A DNA stretch of 8,620 nt from Thiohalocapsa sp. (GTDB taxonomy: Bacteria; Pseudomonadota; Gammaproteobacteria; Chromatiales; Chromatiaceae): assembly GCF_019695415.1 (NCBI RefSeq), contig NZ_JAIFKJ010000566.1:1-8620 (forward strand), read 5' to 3'. Each line of letters starts with the position of its first letter. Within the stretch, counting starts at the first letter, position 1. Shown piece by piece: positions 1-6,242 of the stretch. Both the position numbers and the translations under genes were made by a program. The notes under the pieces are model-generated. The model saw only the letters and a list, made by a program, of their open reading frames with translations. It was not told the origin of the DNA and searched no databases.

Positions 1-634
1 TGGCGTTGAGTCTGCCGTCCTTGCCGTACTTGCCCTTGCCCGCGCCGAGCAGGATGACACCCGCCAGGGCAGCCGGGGCACCAAAACGATGCACCACGCC
101 GGAGCCGGCGAAGTCCTGGAAGTTGAGCGCATCCAGGAAGCCGCCGCCCCACTTCCAGTAGCCCTGCACGGGGTAGATGAAGCCGGTCATGACCACGGCG
201 AACAGCAAAAAGGCCCAGAGCTTCATGCGCTCGGCTACGGCGCCGGAGACGATGGACATGGCGGTGGCCACGAACACCACCTGGAAGAAGAAGTCGGACA
301 GGCCGGCGTAGTAGATGTCACCGTCGCTCGCCAGCACGGCGTCCACGGCGTTGTCGGCGCTGGCGTCCATGAACATGAACGACCAGGAGATCTCCGGCAC
401 GATGCCGTTGCCGCCGGCCGGGTACATGATCCCGTAGCCGATCAGCATGTACATGATGCTGGCGATGGCGAAGAGCGCGACGTTCTTGGTGAGGATCTCG
501 GCGGTGTTCTTGGCGCGGACCAGGCCCGCCTCGAGCATCGCAAAGCCCGCGGCCATCCACATGACCAGGGCGCCGGAGACCAGGAAATAGAAAGTGTCGA
601 GTGCGTACGCGAGTTGAATGGTTGGTTCTTCCAT
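1..634 (-). CDS. amtB: Ammonium transporter AmtB, N-terminal 211 residues (3' end outside window)
   Basis: Inner-membrane Amt/Rh channel that brings ammonium into the cell. The 211 visible codons begin MEEPTIQLAY and contain the family hallmarks: a first membrane helix running into GFAMLEAGLVRAKN (about residues 30-43), FFFQVVF near the periplasmic Phe gate (115-121), and SGAVAERMKLWAF (130-142). Trp162 in the KWGGG motif and His182 in GSGVVH are 20 residues apart, exactly as Trp148 and His168 are in E. coli AmtB, so the recruitment-site Trp and first pore His are both present. The start at 634 is supported by GGAGG 10 bases upstream and by lying 25 bases beyond the glnK stop. There is no long cleavable signal peptide. 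The usual glnK-amtB order suggests that GlnK binds and blocks this channel when nitrogen is plentiful. The second pore His and the C-terminal tail lie outside the window. Confidence 0.97.
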   Translation of the reverse strand, partial: MEEPTIQLAYALDTFYFLVSGALVMWMAAGFAMLEAGLVRAKNTAEILTKNVALFAIASIMYMLIGYGIMYPAGGNGIVPEISWSFMFMDASADNAVDAVLASDGDIYYAGLSDFFFQVVFVATAMSIVSGAVAERMKLWAFLLFAVVMTGFIYPVQGYWKWGGGFLDALNFQDFAGSGVVHRFGAPAALAGVILLGAGKGKYGKDGRLNA

Positions 635-659
635 CGGATCGATGCCTCCGTCGGGTCGC

Positions 660-998
660 TCAGAGCGCGTCCGGACCGGTCTCGCCGGTACGGATGCGGA
701 TGACTTGCTCGAGGTCGGCGACGAAGATCTTCCCGTCACCGATCTTGCCCGTCTGGGCGGCGGAGGTGATGGCCTCGATCACCTGGTCCACCAGGGGGTC
801 ATCGACGGCGATCTCGACCTTGATCTTGGGCAGGAAATCGACGACATACTCGGCGCCGCGATAGAGCTCGGTGTGGCCCTTCTGGCGGCCAAAGCCCTTG
901 ACTTCGATGACGGTGATGCCGGACACGCCGATGTCCGCGAGGGCCTCGCGGACGTCGTCGAGCTTGAACGGCTTGATGATGGCTGAAATCAGCTTCAT
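660..998 (-). CDS. glnK: PII-family nitrogen regulatory protein GlnK/GlnB
   Basis: Cytoplasmic trimeric PII signal protein that reports 2-oxoglutarate, ATP/ADP and glutamine status. At 112 residues it is the standard family length. Visible elements are the N-terminal MKLISAIIKPFKLDDVREAL, the T-loop around Gly37-Phe55 with uridylylation target Tyr51 (in ELYRGAEYVVDF), the B-loop TGKIGDGKIF (83-92), and C-loop residues Arg101 and Arg103 in VIRIRTGE. Residue 54 is Asp, as in E. coli GlnB (E. coli GlnK has Asn), so by sequence alone it could be called glnB. The symbol glnK rests on its position directly upstream of amtB. AAGGAG lies 8 bases before the ATG. No promoter is visible in the 83-base gap from the porin, so expression probably comes from the upstream sigma-54 promoter. 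Its expected partners are AmtB, the GlnD uridylyltransferase and NtrB. Confidence 0.97.
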   Translation of the reverse strand: MKLISAIIKPFKLDDVREALADIGVSGITVIEVKGFGRQKGHTELYRGAEYVVDFLPKIKVEIAVDDPLVDQVIEAITSAAQTGKIGDGKIFVADLEQVIRIRTGETGPDAL

Positions 999-1021
999 GG
1001 ATTGCGCTCCTTATGGGATGA

Positions 1022-1045
1022 CGCCGGATCCATGTCGATCCGGCG
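1022..1045 (-). other. Strong intercistronic hairpin between porin and glnK
   Basis: The arms CGCCGGATC and GATCCGGCG are perfect 9-bp complements around a 6-base loop. As minus-strand RNA the stem extends by one G-U and one G-C pair, to about 11 bp. No run of U follows, so it does not look like a classical intrinsic terminator. It sits after the porin stop and about 24 bases before the glnK start. Plausible roles are protecting the 3' end of the porin message or partly attenuating read-through into glnK-amtB. The structure is seen; the role is inferred. Confidence 0.6.
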
Positions 1046-1081
1046 CCGGTGGGTAAGGACGGGGTCAGGTGCGCGCCGGCA

Positions 1082-1918
1082 TTAGAACTCCTTCAGCCAG
1101 CCGACCCAGATCTTGGGGTCATCGTCGTAGGTTTCCCGGCCGACTTGGTCGTAATTGAAGCTGAAGGTGCCGAAGTCGCCCGCTTCCTTGCTGATTGTCA
1201 CGCCGCCGTGGCCGTAGTCGACGCCGCCGTCTTTGGTGTCGAAGTCGTAATAGCCGCCACGGAGGCTGAGGCCGAAGTCGTAGGGCAGGCCGACATCGAT
1301 GGAGCCGTAGTAGTAGAGGTCGCCTTCAGAAAACGGGGCGTCATCGTCTGCCTCACCCCAGGCGGTGTAGGCCAGCCCTGCGGTAAACCACTTGTAGGTG
1401 CCGCTGGCGCCGATCTCCCAGAAGTCCACGTCGCGGCCGTCCGGGTAGGCGTAGTAGATGGTGCTGACGTCGAAGCTCAGGTCGTCGTTGACGGCGAAGC
1501 CGTAGCCTGCGTAAAAGTCCAGCTCGTAGTTCGGAGACGGATCGCCCGCAGTGCTGCCCTCTCCGGTTCCGACGACGACGTAGTTGCCGTCCTCGTCCAT
1601 GAGGGGCATGCCTGTGTCCGGGTCCATCGGAACGATACCGGTCACGTCCGTACTCACGTCTTGAGCGCCATCGTCCCAATCGATGTTGGATGCCCAGGTG
1701 CCGGCGTAGAAGCCGCTCTCGTGGGCTACGTCCAGGCCGCCCTGGATGGCGGCCTGGTCTCCGGTCTGGGTGACGCCGCGCCAGATATAGTTGGACACCG
1801 CGCCGATGTTGGCACTGAATGACCAGGGGTCCTGTGCCAGGGCCGTGTTCATGGACACCAGGGACATCGCGGCCAATGTGCCTGCGGCGGCTGTGGTCCG
1901 AATCATTGCTGTTTTCAT
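1082..1918 (-). CDS. TorF-family putative outer-membrane porin (Gcw_chp / TIGR02001-type)
   Basis: Predicted outer-membrane beta-barrel of 278 residues. A signal peptide is clear: MKTAMIRTT, a hydrophobic stretch, then cleavage after TALA (residue 28). The mature start contains the family signature SNYIWRGVTQTGDQAAIQGG (42-61), followed by GFYAGTWASNID. Alternating aromatic strands continue to the C-terminus, which ends in Phe as is typical of BamA-inserted proteins. The protein is strongly acidic. An Asp/Gly-rich segment of about 40 residues (roughly 88-130) separates strands that are usually close together, making it longer than the 230-250 residues I recall for the family. GAGGT lies about 7 bases before the ATG. 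It is the first gene of a porin-glnK-amtB operon behind a sigma-54 promoter, which suggests passage of ammonium or small nitrogenous solutes across the outer membrane. That substrate is inferred, and the family's function is not well established. Confidence 0.9.
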   Translation of the reverse strand: MKTAMIRTTAAAGTLAAMSLVSMNTALAQDPWSFSANIGAVSNYIWRGVTQTGDQAAIQGGLDVAHESGFYAGTWASNIDWDDGAQDVSTDVTGIVPMDPDTGMPLMDEDGNYVVVGTGEGSTAGDPSPNYELDFYAGYGFAVNDDLSFDVSTIYYAYPDGRDVDFWEIGASGTYKWFTAGLAYTAWGEADDDAPFSEGDLYYYGSIDVGLPYDFGLSLRGGYYDFDTKDGGVDYGHGGVTISKEAGDFGTFSFNYDQVGRETYDDDPKIWVGWLKEF

Positions 1919-1942
1919 GCTGTCTACCTCTTGAGTGCATCA

Positions 1943-1966
1943 GGGGCCCGGACTGACGTCGGCCCC
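1943..1966 (-). other. Possible hairpin in the porin 5' untranslated region
   Basis: GGGGCC (1943-1948) and GGCCCC (1961-1966) can pair across a 12-base loop in the leader that would start near 1996. The stem ends 24 bases upstream of the porin start codon and does not cover the ribosome binding site. It could affect message stability, but in DNA this rich in G+C a 6-bp stem may be chance. Confidence 0.25.
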
Positions 1967-2006
1967 GGAGTTATTCGCCGCTCGGGCGGATACCGCCGAA
2001 GATGCA

Positions 2007-2022
2007 AGCACTCACCGTGCCA
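2007..2022 (-). promoter_or_regulatory. Sigma-54 (RpoN) promoter for porin-glnK-amtB
   Basis: Read on the minus strand the site is TGGCAC-N5-GTGCT, against the consensus TGGCAC-N5-TTGCW. The -24 element is perfect, the -12 element matches at four of five bases including the essential GC, and the GG-to-GC spacing is exact. It predicts transcription start near 1996 and a leader of about 78 bases. An NtrC-type site about 100 bp upstream of that start and the glnK-amtB genes downstream make the assignment coherent. Confidence 0.85.
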
Positions 2023-2063
2023 GGTTTTAAATGTGCCTAAAAACACACGATTCTGAGCATTTG

Positions 2064-2081
2064 TGTTGCTGCTAAGCAACA
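2064..2081. repeat. Perfect 7-bp inverted repeat in the divergent promoter region
   Basis: TGTTGCT-GCTA-AGCAACA is a perfect dyad centred about 76 bp upstream of the predicted sigma-54 start site, between that promoter and the NtrC-like site. Its spacing does not fit the NtrC consensus (TGCACC-N5-GGTGCA), so any binding protein is unknown. It could be an operator for another regulator or a weak accessory site. Confidence 0.45.
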
Positions 2082-2088
2082 TTCGCCG

Positions 2089-2105
2089 CGCACCAGAGTG
2101 GTGCA
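2089..2105. promoter_or_regulatory. NtrC (NR-I) enhancer-type binding site
   Basis: CGCACCAGAGTGGTGCA matches the NtrC dyad TGCACC-N5-GGTGCA at 11 of 12 specified bases, with the correct spacer. Its centre is about 101 bp upstream of the predicted sigma-54 start at 1996, a normal distance for an enhancer-bound activator. Only one strong site is visible; NtrC often uses two. It also lies about 97 bp upstream of the predicted ubiK start site, but nothing suggests that it controls ubiK. Confidence 0.8.
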
Positions 2106-2181
2106 AACCAGCGCCGCCGGACCCGAAATCGCGCACGACAATCGGGCGCAATGCCGCCCGACGTCCCGGAACCCAAAGCCC

Positions 2182-2187
2182 TATAAT
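2182..2187 (+). promoter_or_regulatory. Predicted sigma-70 -10 box for ubiK
   Basis: A perfect TATAAT stands out in GC-rich DNA, 39 bases before the ubiK start codon, predicting a leader of about 33 bases. The -35 position 16-18 bp upstream is poor (around CCGACG), and there is no TG extension. The promoter is therefore probable but not a strong consensus one. Confidence 0.55.
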
Positions 2188-2226
2188 TCCTCGCCATTGC
2201 CGGAGCAGCCACTTGGAGACCGCCTC

Positions 2227-2526
2227 ATGTTGGAGCCGAAACAGCTCGACGACCTCGCCCGCCGCCTCGCCGAGAGCATGCCGGAAGGAGTTAAGGTGTT
2301 GCGTGAAGACCTAAGCCGCGGCTTCCGATCCACACTGGAGACAGGGCTCGGGCGTCTGGACCTCGTGACCCGCGAGGAGTTCGACGTCCAAGCCGCAGTG
2401 CTGGCGCGAACCCGCGCCAAGCTCGACGCACTGGCAGCGCGGGTGGCCGAGCTGGAGGCGGCCGCGGCGCCTGCAGCCCGAGCGGAGGCGAGTACCGACG
2501 CCGTACAGGAGCCGCCGTCAGCCTGA
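2227..2526 (+). CDS. ubiK: Ubiquinone biosynthesis accessory factor UbiK (BMFP/YqiC family)
   Basis: Small 99-residue protein that in E. coli (YqiC) works with UbiJ in aerobic ubiquinone synthesis and associates with membranes. MLEPKQLDDLARRLAESMPEG matches the UbiK amino terminus, and RLDLVTREEFDVQAAVLARTR (43-63) matches its most conserved segment. Next comes a coiled-coil heptad region, KLDALAARVAELEA (65-78), and a low-complexity Ala/Pro tail. The ATG at 2227 is chosen because homology begins there and GGAG lies 8 bases upstream. An in-frame ATG at 2098 would add residues without homology and would place the TATAAT box inside the gene. It is transcribed divergently from porin-glnK-amtB. 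As I recall, Pseudomonas has a similar cluster of glnK, amtB, a BMFP protein and a YifB protein, so the neighbourhood looks ancestral. Confidence 0.93.
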   Translation: MLEPKQLDDLARRLAESMPEGVKVLREDLSRGFRSTLETGLGRLDLVTREEFDVQAAVLARTRAKLDALAARVAELEAAAAPAARAEASTDAVQEPPSA

Positions 2527-2666
2527 TCGGGCGCCCCGCGGCGGCGGCGAGTCCACAGCCCCTCGGCCCGTGTCCTCCGTCCTCAGCCCTTGATCCCGCG
2601 CCTCGCCGAATCGCCAACGCCCAGCGCCCCGAACACCGCCCAGAGCCGAGATCCACCGCCTGCACC

Positions 2667-4214
2667 ATGGGCCTCTGCGTCCTGCACAGCCGCGCCCGGG
2701 AGGGCATCCGCGCCCCGGAAGTCTTCGTCGAGGTCCATTCCGGCGGGGGCCTGCCCGCCATGTCCATCGTCGGCCTGCCCGAAATGGCCGTCAAAGAGAG
2801 CCGGGACCGGGTGCGCGGAGCCATCTTGAACGGCCGTTTCGACTTCCCCGCCGGGCGGGTCACCATCAACTTGGCCCCGGCTGACCTGCCCAAGGAGGGC
2901 GGACGCTTCGACCTGCCCATCGCCGTCGGCATCATCGGCGCCTCTGGTCAGGTGCGCACCGAGCCGTTGCCGCGGCTGGAACTGCTCGGCGAGCTGGCAC
3001 TGACGGGCGCGCTGCGGCCCGTCTCCGCGGTGTTGCCGGCGGCGCTCGCAGCCCGGGATGCAGGGCGCGCGCTGGTGCTGCCGCGGGCCAACGCCGACGA
3101 AGCGGCCCTGGTGGAGGGGCTCGAGATCCTGCCCGCAGAGCACCTGCTGGAGGTCTGCGCACACCTGAACGGGGACGCTGTCATCACATCGCACACCGCG
3201 TCGAGAGCCGACGCGGCGCGGCCAAGCTATCCGGACCTGGCGGATGTGCAGGGCCAGGAGCAGGCCAAGCGGGCGCTGGAGATCGCCGCCGCCGGCGGCC
3301 ACAGCCTGCTCTTTGTCGGCCCGCCCGGCACCGGCAAGTCCATGCTCGCCAATCGCCTGCCCGGCATCCTGCCGACCCTGGACGATGCCGAGGCGCTGGA
3401 GGTGGCCGCCATCCGCTCCGTCAGCGGTCAGGCAGAAGTCGACCCCGCCCACTGGCGCGAGCGGCCCTTCCGCGCCCCGCACCACACCGCCTCCGGCGTT
3501 GCGCTGGTGGGCGGCGGCGGCACGCCACGGCCCGGGGAGATCTCGCTCGCGCACATGGGGGTGCTGTTCCTCGACGAGCTGCCGGAGTTCGATCGGCGCG
3601 TGCTGGAGGTGCTGCGCGAGCCGCTGGAATCCGGGCGCATCCACATCTCCCGCGCCGCCCGGCATGCGGAGTTTCCGGCGCGCTTCCAGCTGGTGGCGGC
3701 CATGAACCCCTGTCCCTGCGGCTACCTCGGCGACCCGGAAGGCCGTTGCCGCTGCACCGCGGAGCAGGTGGCCCGCTACCGGGCGCGCATCTCCGGGCCC
3801 CTGCTGGACCGCATCGACCTGCAGCTGGAGGTGCCACGCCTGCCGGCGGAGCGCCTCACTGCCCGCGCCACAGGCGCCGCGCCCAACACTGAGGCCAGCG
3901 CTGCGGTGCGCGCCCGCGTGGAGCGGGCCCGAGCCCGGCAGCTGGCACGTGCCGGCTGCACCAATGCCGCGCTGGAAGCCGGCGCCCTAGAGCAGCACTG
4001 CACCCTGGACGAGCAGGGCCGGCAGCTGGTGACCCAGGCCATGCGGCGGCTGTCGCTCTCGGGCCGTGCCTATCACCGCATCCTCAAGGTGGCGCGAACC
4101 ATCGCGGACCTCGCCGACAGCGAGACCATCAGTGTCGCCCACCTCGGCGAGGCCATCGGCTATCGCCGGCTCGACCGCGGCGGCACCACACAGCCTGCGG
4201 GCGGAGGCGCCTGA
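2667..4214 (+). CDS. comM: ComM/YifB AAA+ ATPase (Mg-chelatase-like branch-migration helicase)
   Basis: Hexameric AAA+ protein. In Vibrio and Acinetobacter ComM drives branch migration while incoming DNA is integrated during natural transformation; orthologues also occur in species not known to be competent. At 515 residues it is about full length. The N-terminal domain has GLPEMAVKESRDRVRGAI (36-53) and NLAPADLPKEGGRFDLPIA (68-86). Walker A is GPPGTGKS (218-225), Walker B is VLFLDE (299-304), and GPLLDRID (377-384) carries the likely arginine finger. Four Cys in NPCPCGY and RCRC (349, 351, 361, 363) form the family's Cys-rich knot. The Mg-chelatase C-terminal domain has RLSLSGRAYHRILKVARTIA (461-480). 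Homology starts at this ATG, although no good ribosome binding site precedes it. The next gene starts two bases after its stop, so the two are probably co-transcribed. No other competence gene is visible. Confidence 0.95.
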   Translation: MGLCVLHSRAREGIRAPEVFVEVHSGGGLPAMSIVGLPEMAVKESRDRVRGAILNGRFDFPAGRVTINLAPADLPKEGGRFDLPIAVGIIGASGQVRTEPLPRLELLGELALTGALRPVSAVLPAALAARDAGRALVLPRANADEAALVEGLEILPAEHLLEVCAHLNGDAVITSHTASRADAARPSYPDLADVQGQEQAKRALEIAAAGGHSLLFVGPPGTGKSMLANRLPGILPTLDDAEALEVAAIRSVSGQAEVDPAHWRERPFRAPHHTASGVALVGGGGTPRPGEISLAHMGVLFLDELPEFDRRVLEVLREPLESGRIHISRAARHAEFPARFQLVAAMNPCPCGYLGDPEGRCRCTAEQVARYRARISGPLLDRIDLQLEVPRLPAERLTARATGAAPNTEASAAVRARVERARARQLARAGCTNAALEAGALEQHCTLDEQGRQLVTQAMRRLSLSGRAYHRILKVARTIADLADSETISVAHLGEAIGYRRLDRGGTTQPAGGGA

Positions 4215-4216
4215 GC

Positions 4217-6199
4217 ATGCTGGAGCTCGCCGGTATCACGCTGCGCCGCGGCCCGAAGCTGCTGCTGCAAGGCGCCGACCTGCGGGTGCATCCAGGCCAC
4301 AAGGTGGGCCTCACCGGCGCCAATGGTTGCGGCAAGTCGAGCCTGTTCGCGTTGCTGCGCGGGGAGCTGCAGCCGGATGCGGGCGCCGTGTCCGTGCCGC
4401 CGGACTGGACCATCGCCCACGTCGCCCAGCAGACCCCGGGCGGCGAGCGTCCGGCCATCGAGCTGGTGATGGACGGCGACACGCAGCTGCGCGAGGTGGA
4501 ACGCCGCCTCGCCGCGGCGGAGGCCGCCGGCCACGGCGTGCAGCAGGCGGCCCTGCACGGGCAGCTCGAGGCCATCGGCGGTTACACGGCGGAGTCCCGC
4601 GCCGCCCGGCTGCTGCACGGGCTCGGCTTCGCCGTGGGGGAGGAGCGCCGGCCAGTCTCCAGTTACTCCGGCGGCTGGCGCATGCGGCTCGCGCTGGCGC
4701 AGGCGCTCATGTGCCGCTCGGACCTGCTGCTGCTGGACGAGCCCACCAACCACCTGGACCTGGACGCGGTCATCTGGCTCGAGGGCTGGCTCAAGGCCTA
4801 TCCGGGCACGCTGCTGCTCATTTCCCACGACCGCGACTTTCTGGATGCCGTGGTCGAGCGCATCTGCCACATGGAGCGCCAGGGGCTCAAGGTCTACACC
4901 GGCGGCTATTCGGCCTTCGAGCGCCAGCGCGCCGAGCACCTGGCCCAGCAGCAGGCGGCGCACGAGCGCCAGCAGCGCGAGGTCGCGCACATGCGCGCCT
5001 TCGTGGACCGCTTCCGCGCCAAGGCCACCAAGGCACGGCAGGCGCAGAGTCGGCTCAAGGCCCTGGAGCGCATGGAGCTCATCGCGCCGGCGCACGTGGA
5101 CTCACCGTTTCGGTTCAGCTTCCGGGCGCCCCAGGCCAAGCCGGACCCGCTGCTGCGCCTGGAAGACATCCGCGCAGGGTATGGCGACACCAGGGTGCTG
5201 GAGGGCATCGGCATGAGCCTGCGCCCGGATGACCGCATCGCGCTGCTCGGCCCGAACGGCGCCGGCAAGTCCACGCTCATCAAACTGCTGGCGGGTCTGC
5301 TCGAGCCCCGGTCCGGCCGCCGCGAGGCGGGGCAGGGGCTTGCCATCGGCTACTTCGCCCAGCATCAGGTGGACCAGCTGGACCCGGACGCCTCGGCGCT
5401 CAAGCACCTGGAACGGCTCGAGGCCGCTGCCGCGCAGCCGGGCGGGAAGCCCGCCACCGAGCAGCAGCTGCGCGACTTCCTCGGCGGCTTCGGCTTCCAT
5501 GGGGATCGAGCCACCGAGCCAGTCAAGCCGTTCTCCGGCGGCGAGAAGGCCAGACTCGCGCTGGCCCTCATCGTCTGGCAGCGGCCGAACCTGTTGCTGC
5601 TGGACGAGCCCACCAACCAACTGGACCTCGACATGCGGCTAGAGCTGAGCGAGGCGCTGCCAGGTTTCGACGGAGCCATGGTTCTGGTATCCCCCGACCG
5701 CCAACCTGACTCTTATACACATCACCGAGACCACGAGAACCCTGAGGGGCGGGCTGAACCGTTCGACGGCAGCCTCGACGACTATCCGGCCTGGCTCGCC
5801 GCCCGCAATAAGGCCCAAGCGCAGCCCCAGGCTGGGGCGGTGGCGGACGCTGCCGGCGTCCGCCCGGAGGGCGAATCCACCGCGACCCCACCGAACAATG
5901 CTGGTGATGTCGCGGCCTCCCGCAAGGATCAGCGCCGACGTGAGGCGGAGCAGCGGGCTCGACTGCAACCGGCCAAGAAGCGAGTGACACAGCTGGAGGC
6001 CGACGTCGAGCGCCTCACCACTGAGCGCGACGCGTTGGAAGGAGCCCTCGCCGACTCGAGCCTCTACGCTGAGGACGCCAAGCCGCGGCTGCTGACCCTG
6101 CTCGCCGACAAGCAGCGCATCGACGCAGAGCTGGAGCAGGCCGAGGCCGACTGGCTCGACGCAGCCGCTGAGCTGGAGGCCCTGCAGCAGCCCGACTGA
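4217..6199 (+). CDS. yheS: ABC-F ATPase, YheS-like, with an internal stretch of adapter-derived sequence
   Basis: Soluble twin-ATPase ABC-F protein of the ribosome-associated translation-factor group. Homologues act at the E site; the role of YheS itself is less certain. Cassette 1 has Walker A GANGCGKS (34-41), signature YSGGW (150-154), Walker B LLLLDEPTNHLD (170-181) and H-switch SHDRDF (203-208). A charged inter-domain arm covers about 235-290. Cassette 2 has GPNGAGKS (345-352), FSGGEKARLALA (439-450) and LLLLDEPTNQLD (459-470). The C-terminal coiled coil (565-660) follows the YheS pattern, with RKDQRRREAE and SLYAEDAK. At 660 residues it is near the family length (E. coli about 637). GGAGG lies 9 bases before the ATG. 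Oddly, the second H-switch reads SPDR and residues 497-508 are encoded by adapter-like DNA, after which homology resumes in register at AEPFDGSLDDY (513-523). The real gene is probably intact and the sequence locally wrong. Confidence 0.9.
   Translation: MLELAGITLRRGPKLLLQGADLRVHPGHKVGLTGANGCGKSSLFALLRGELQPDAGAVSVPPDWTIAHVAQQTPGGERPAIELVMDGDTQLREVERRLAAAEAAGHGVQQAALHGQLEAIGGYTAESRAARLLHGLGFAVGEERRPVSSYSGGWRMRLALAQALMCRSDLLLLDEPTNHLDLDAVIWLEGWLKAYPGTLLLISHDRDFLDAVVERICHMERQGLKVYTGGYSAFERQRAEHLAQQQAAHERQQREVAHMRAFVDRFRAKATKARQAQSRLKALERMELIAPAHVDSPFRFSFRAPQAKPDPLLRLEDIRAGYGDTRVLEGIGMSLRPDDRIALLGPNGAGKSTLIKLLAGLLEPRSGRREAGQGLAIGYFAQHQVDQLDPDASALKHLERLEAAAAQPGGKPATEQQLRDFLGGFGFHGDRATEPVKPFSGGEKARLALALIVWQRPNLLLLDEPTNQLDLDMRLELSEALPGFDGAMVLVSPDRQPDSYTHHRDHENPEGRAEPFDGSLDDYPAWLAARNKAQAQPQAGAVADAAGVRPEGESTATPPNNAGDVAASRKDQRRREAEQRARLQPAKKRVTQLEADVERLTTERDALEGALADSSLYAEDAKPRLLTLLADKQRIDAELEQAEADWLDAAAELEALQQPD
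5706..5739 (+). other. Nextera/Tn5 mosaic-end read-2 adapter-like sequence (probable assembly artefact)
   Basis: Beginning CTGACTCTTATACACATC, this 34-base stretch matches the reverse complement of the Illumina Nextera read-2 transposase adapter at 30 of 34 positions without gaps. That covers both the 19-bp Tn5 mosaic end and the synthetic CCGAGCCCACGAGAC tail. The four differences (positions 4, 19, 25 and 34 of the adapter) are all A in the window. In one minus-strand frame it reads DVYKSQ, close to the well-known contaminant peptide DVYKRQ. Reading frame and spacing of the surrounding ABC-F gene are preserved. That fits untrimmed adapter read-ends overwriting the consensus, rather than a real insertion. 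Confidence 0.9.
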
Positions 6200-6242
6200 C
6201 GGGGCCGGGGCACCGCGCGCCGCAACCCAATGCAGGTGCTCA

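Noticed and set aside
2002..2022. Alternative sigma-54 -12 element TTGCA at 2006-2002
   Set aside because: It lies 4 bp too far from the TGGCAC element; RpoN promoters require fixed GG-to-GC spacing, which GTGCT at 2011-2007 satisfies.
2098..2226. Upstream in-frame start that would lengthen ubiK to 142 residues
   Set aside because: The extra 43 residues have no UbiK similarity and would cover the TATAAT box and part of the NtrC site. The ATG at 2227 has a good ribosome binding site and begins the homology.
2583..3665. 360-codon minus-strand frame opposite comM
   Set aside because: It overlaps the well-supported comM gene, lacks family motifs, and its composition is that of a reverse shadow of GC-biased codons.
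5706..5724. A genuine Tn5/IS50 outer end or a natural transposon scar
   Set aside because: The first 16 bases also match the Tn5 outer end, but the match continues into the synthetic Nextera primer tail, there is no target duplication or transposase, and the host gene keeps exact length. This is adapter contamination, not natural transposition.
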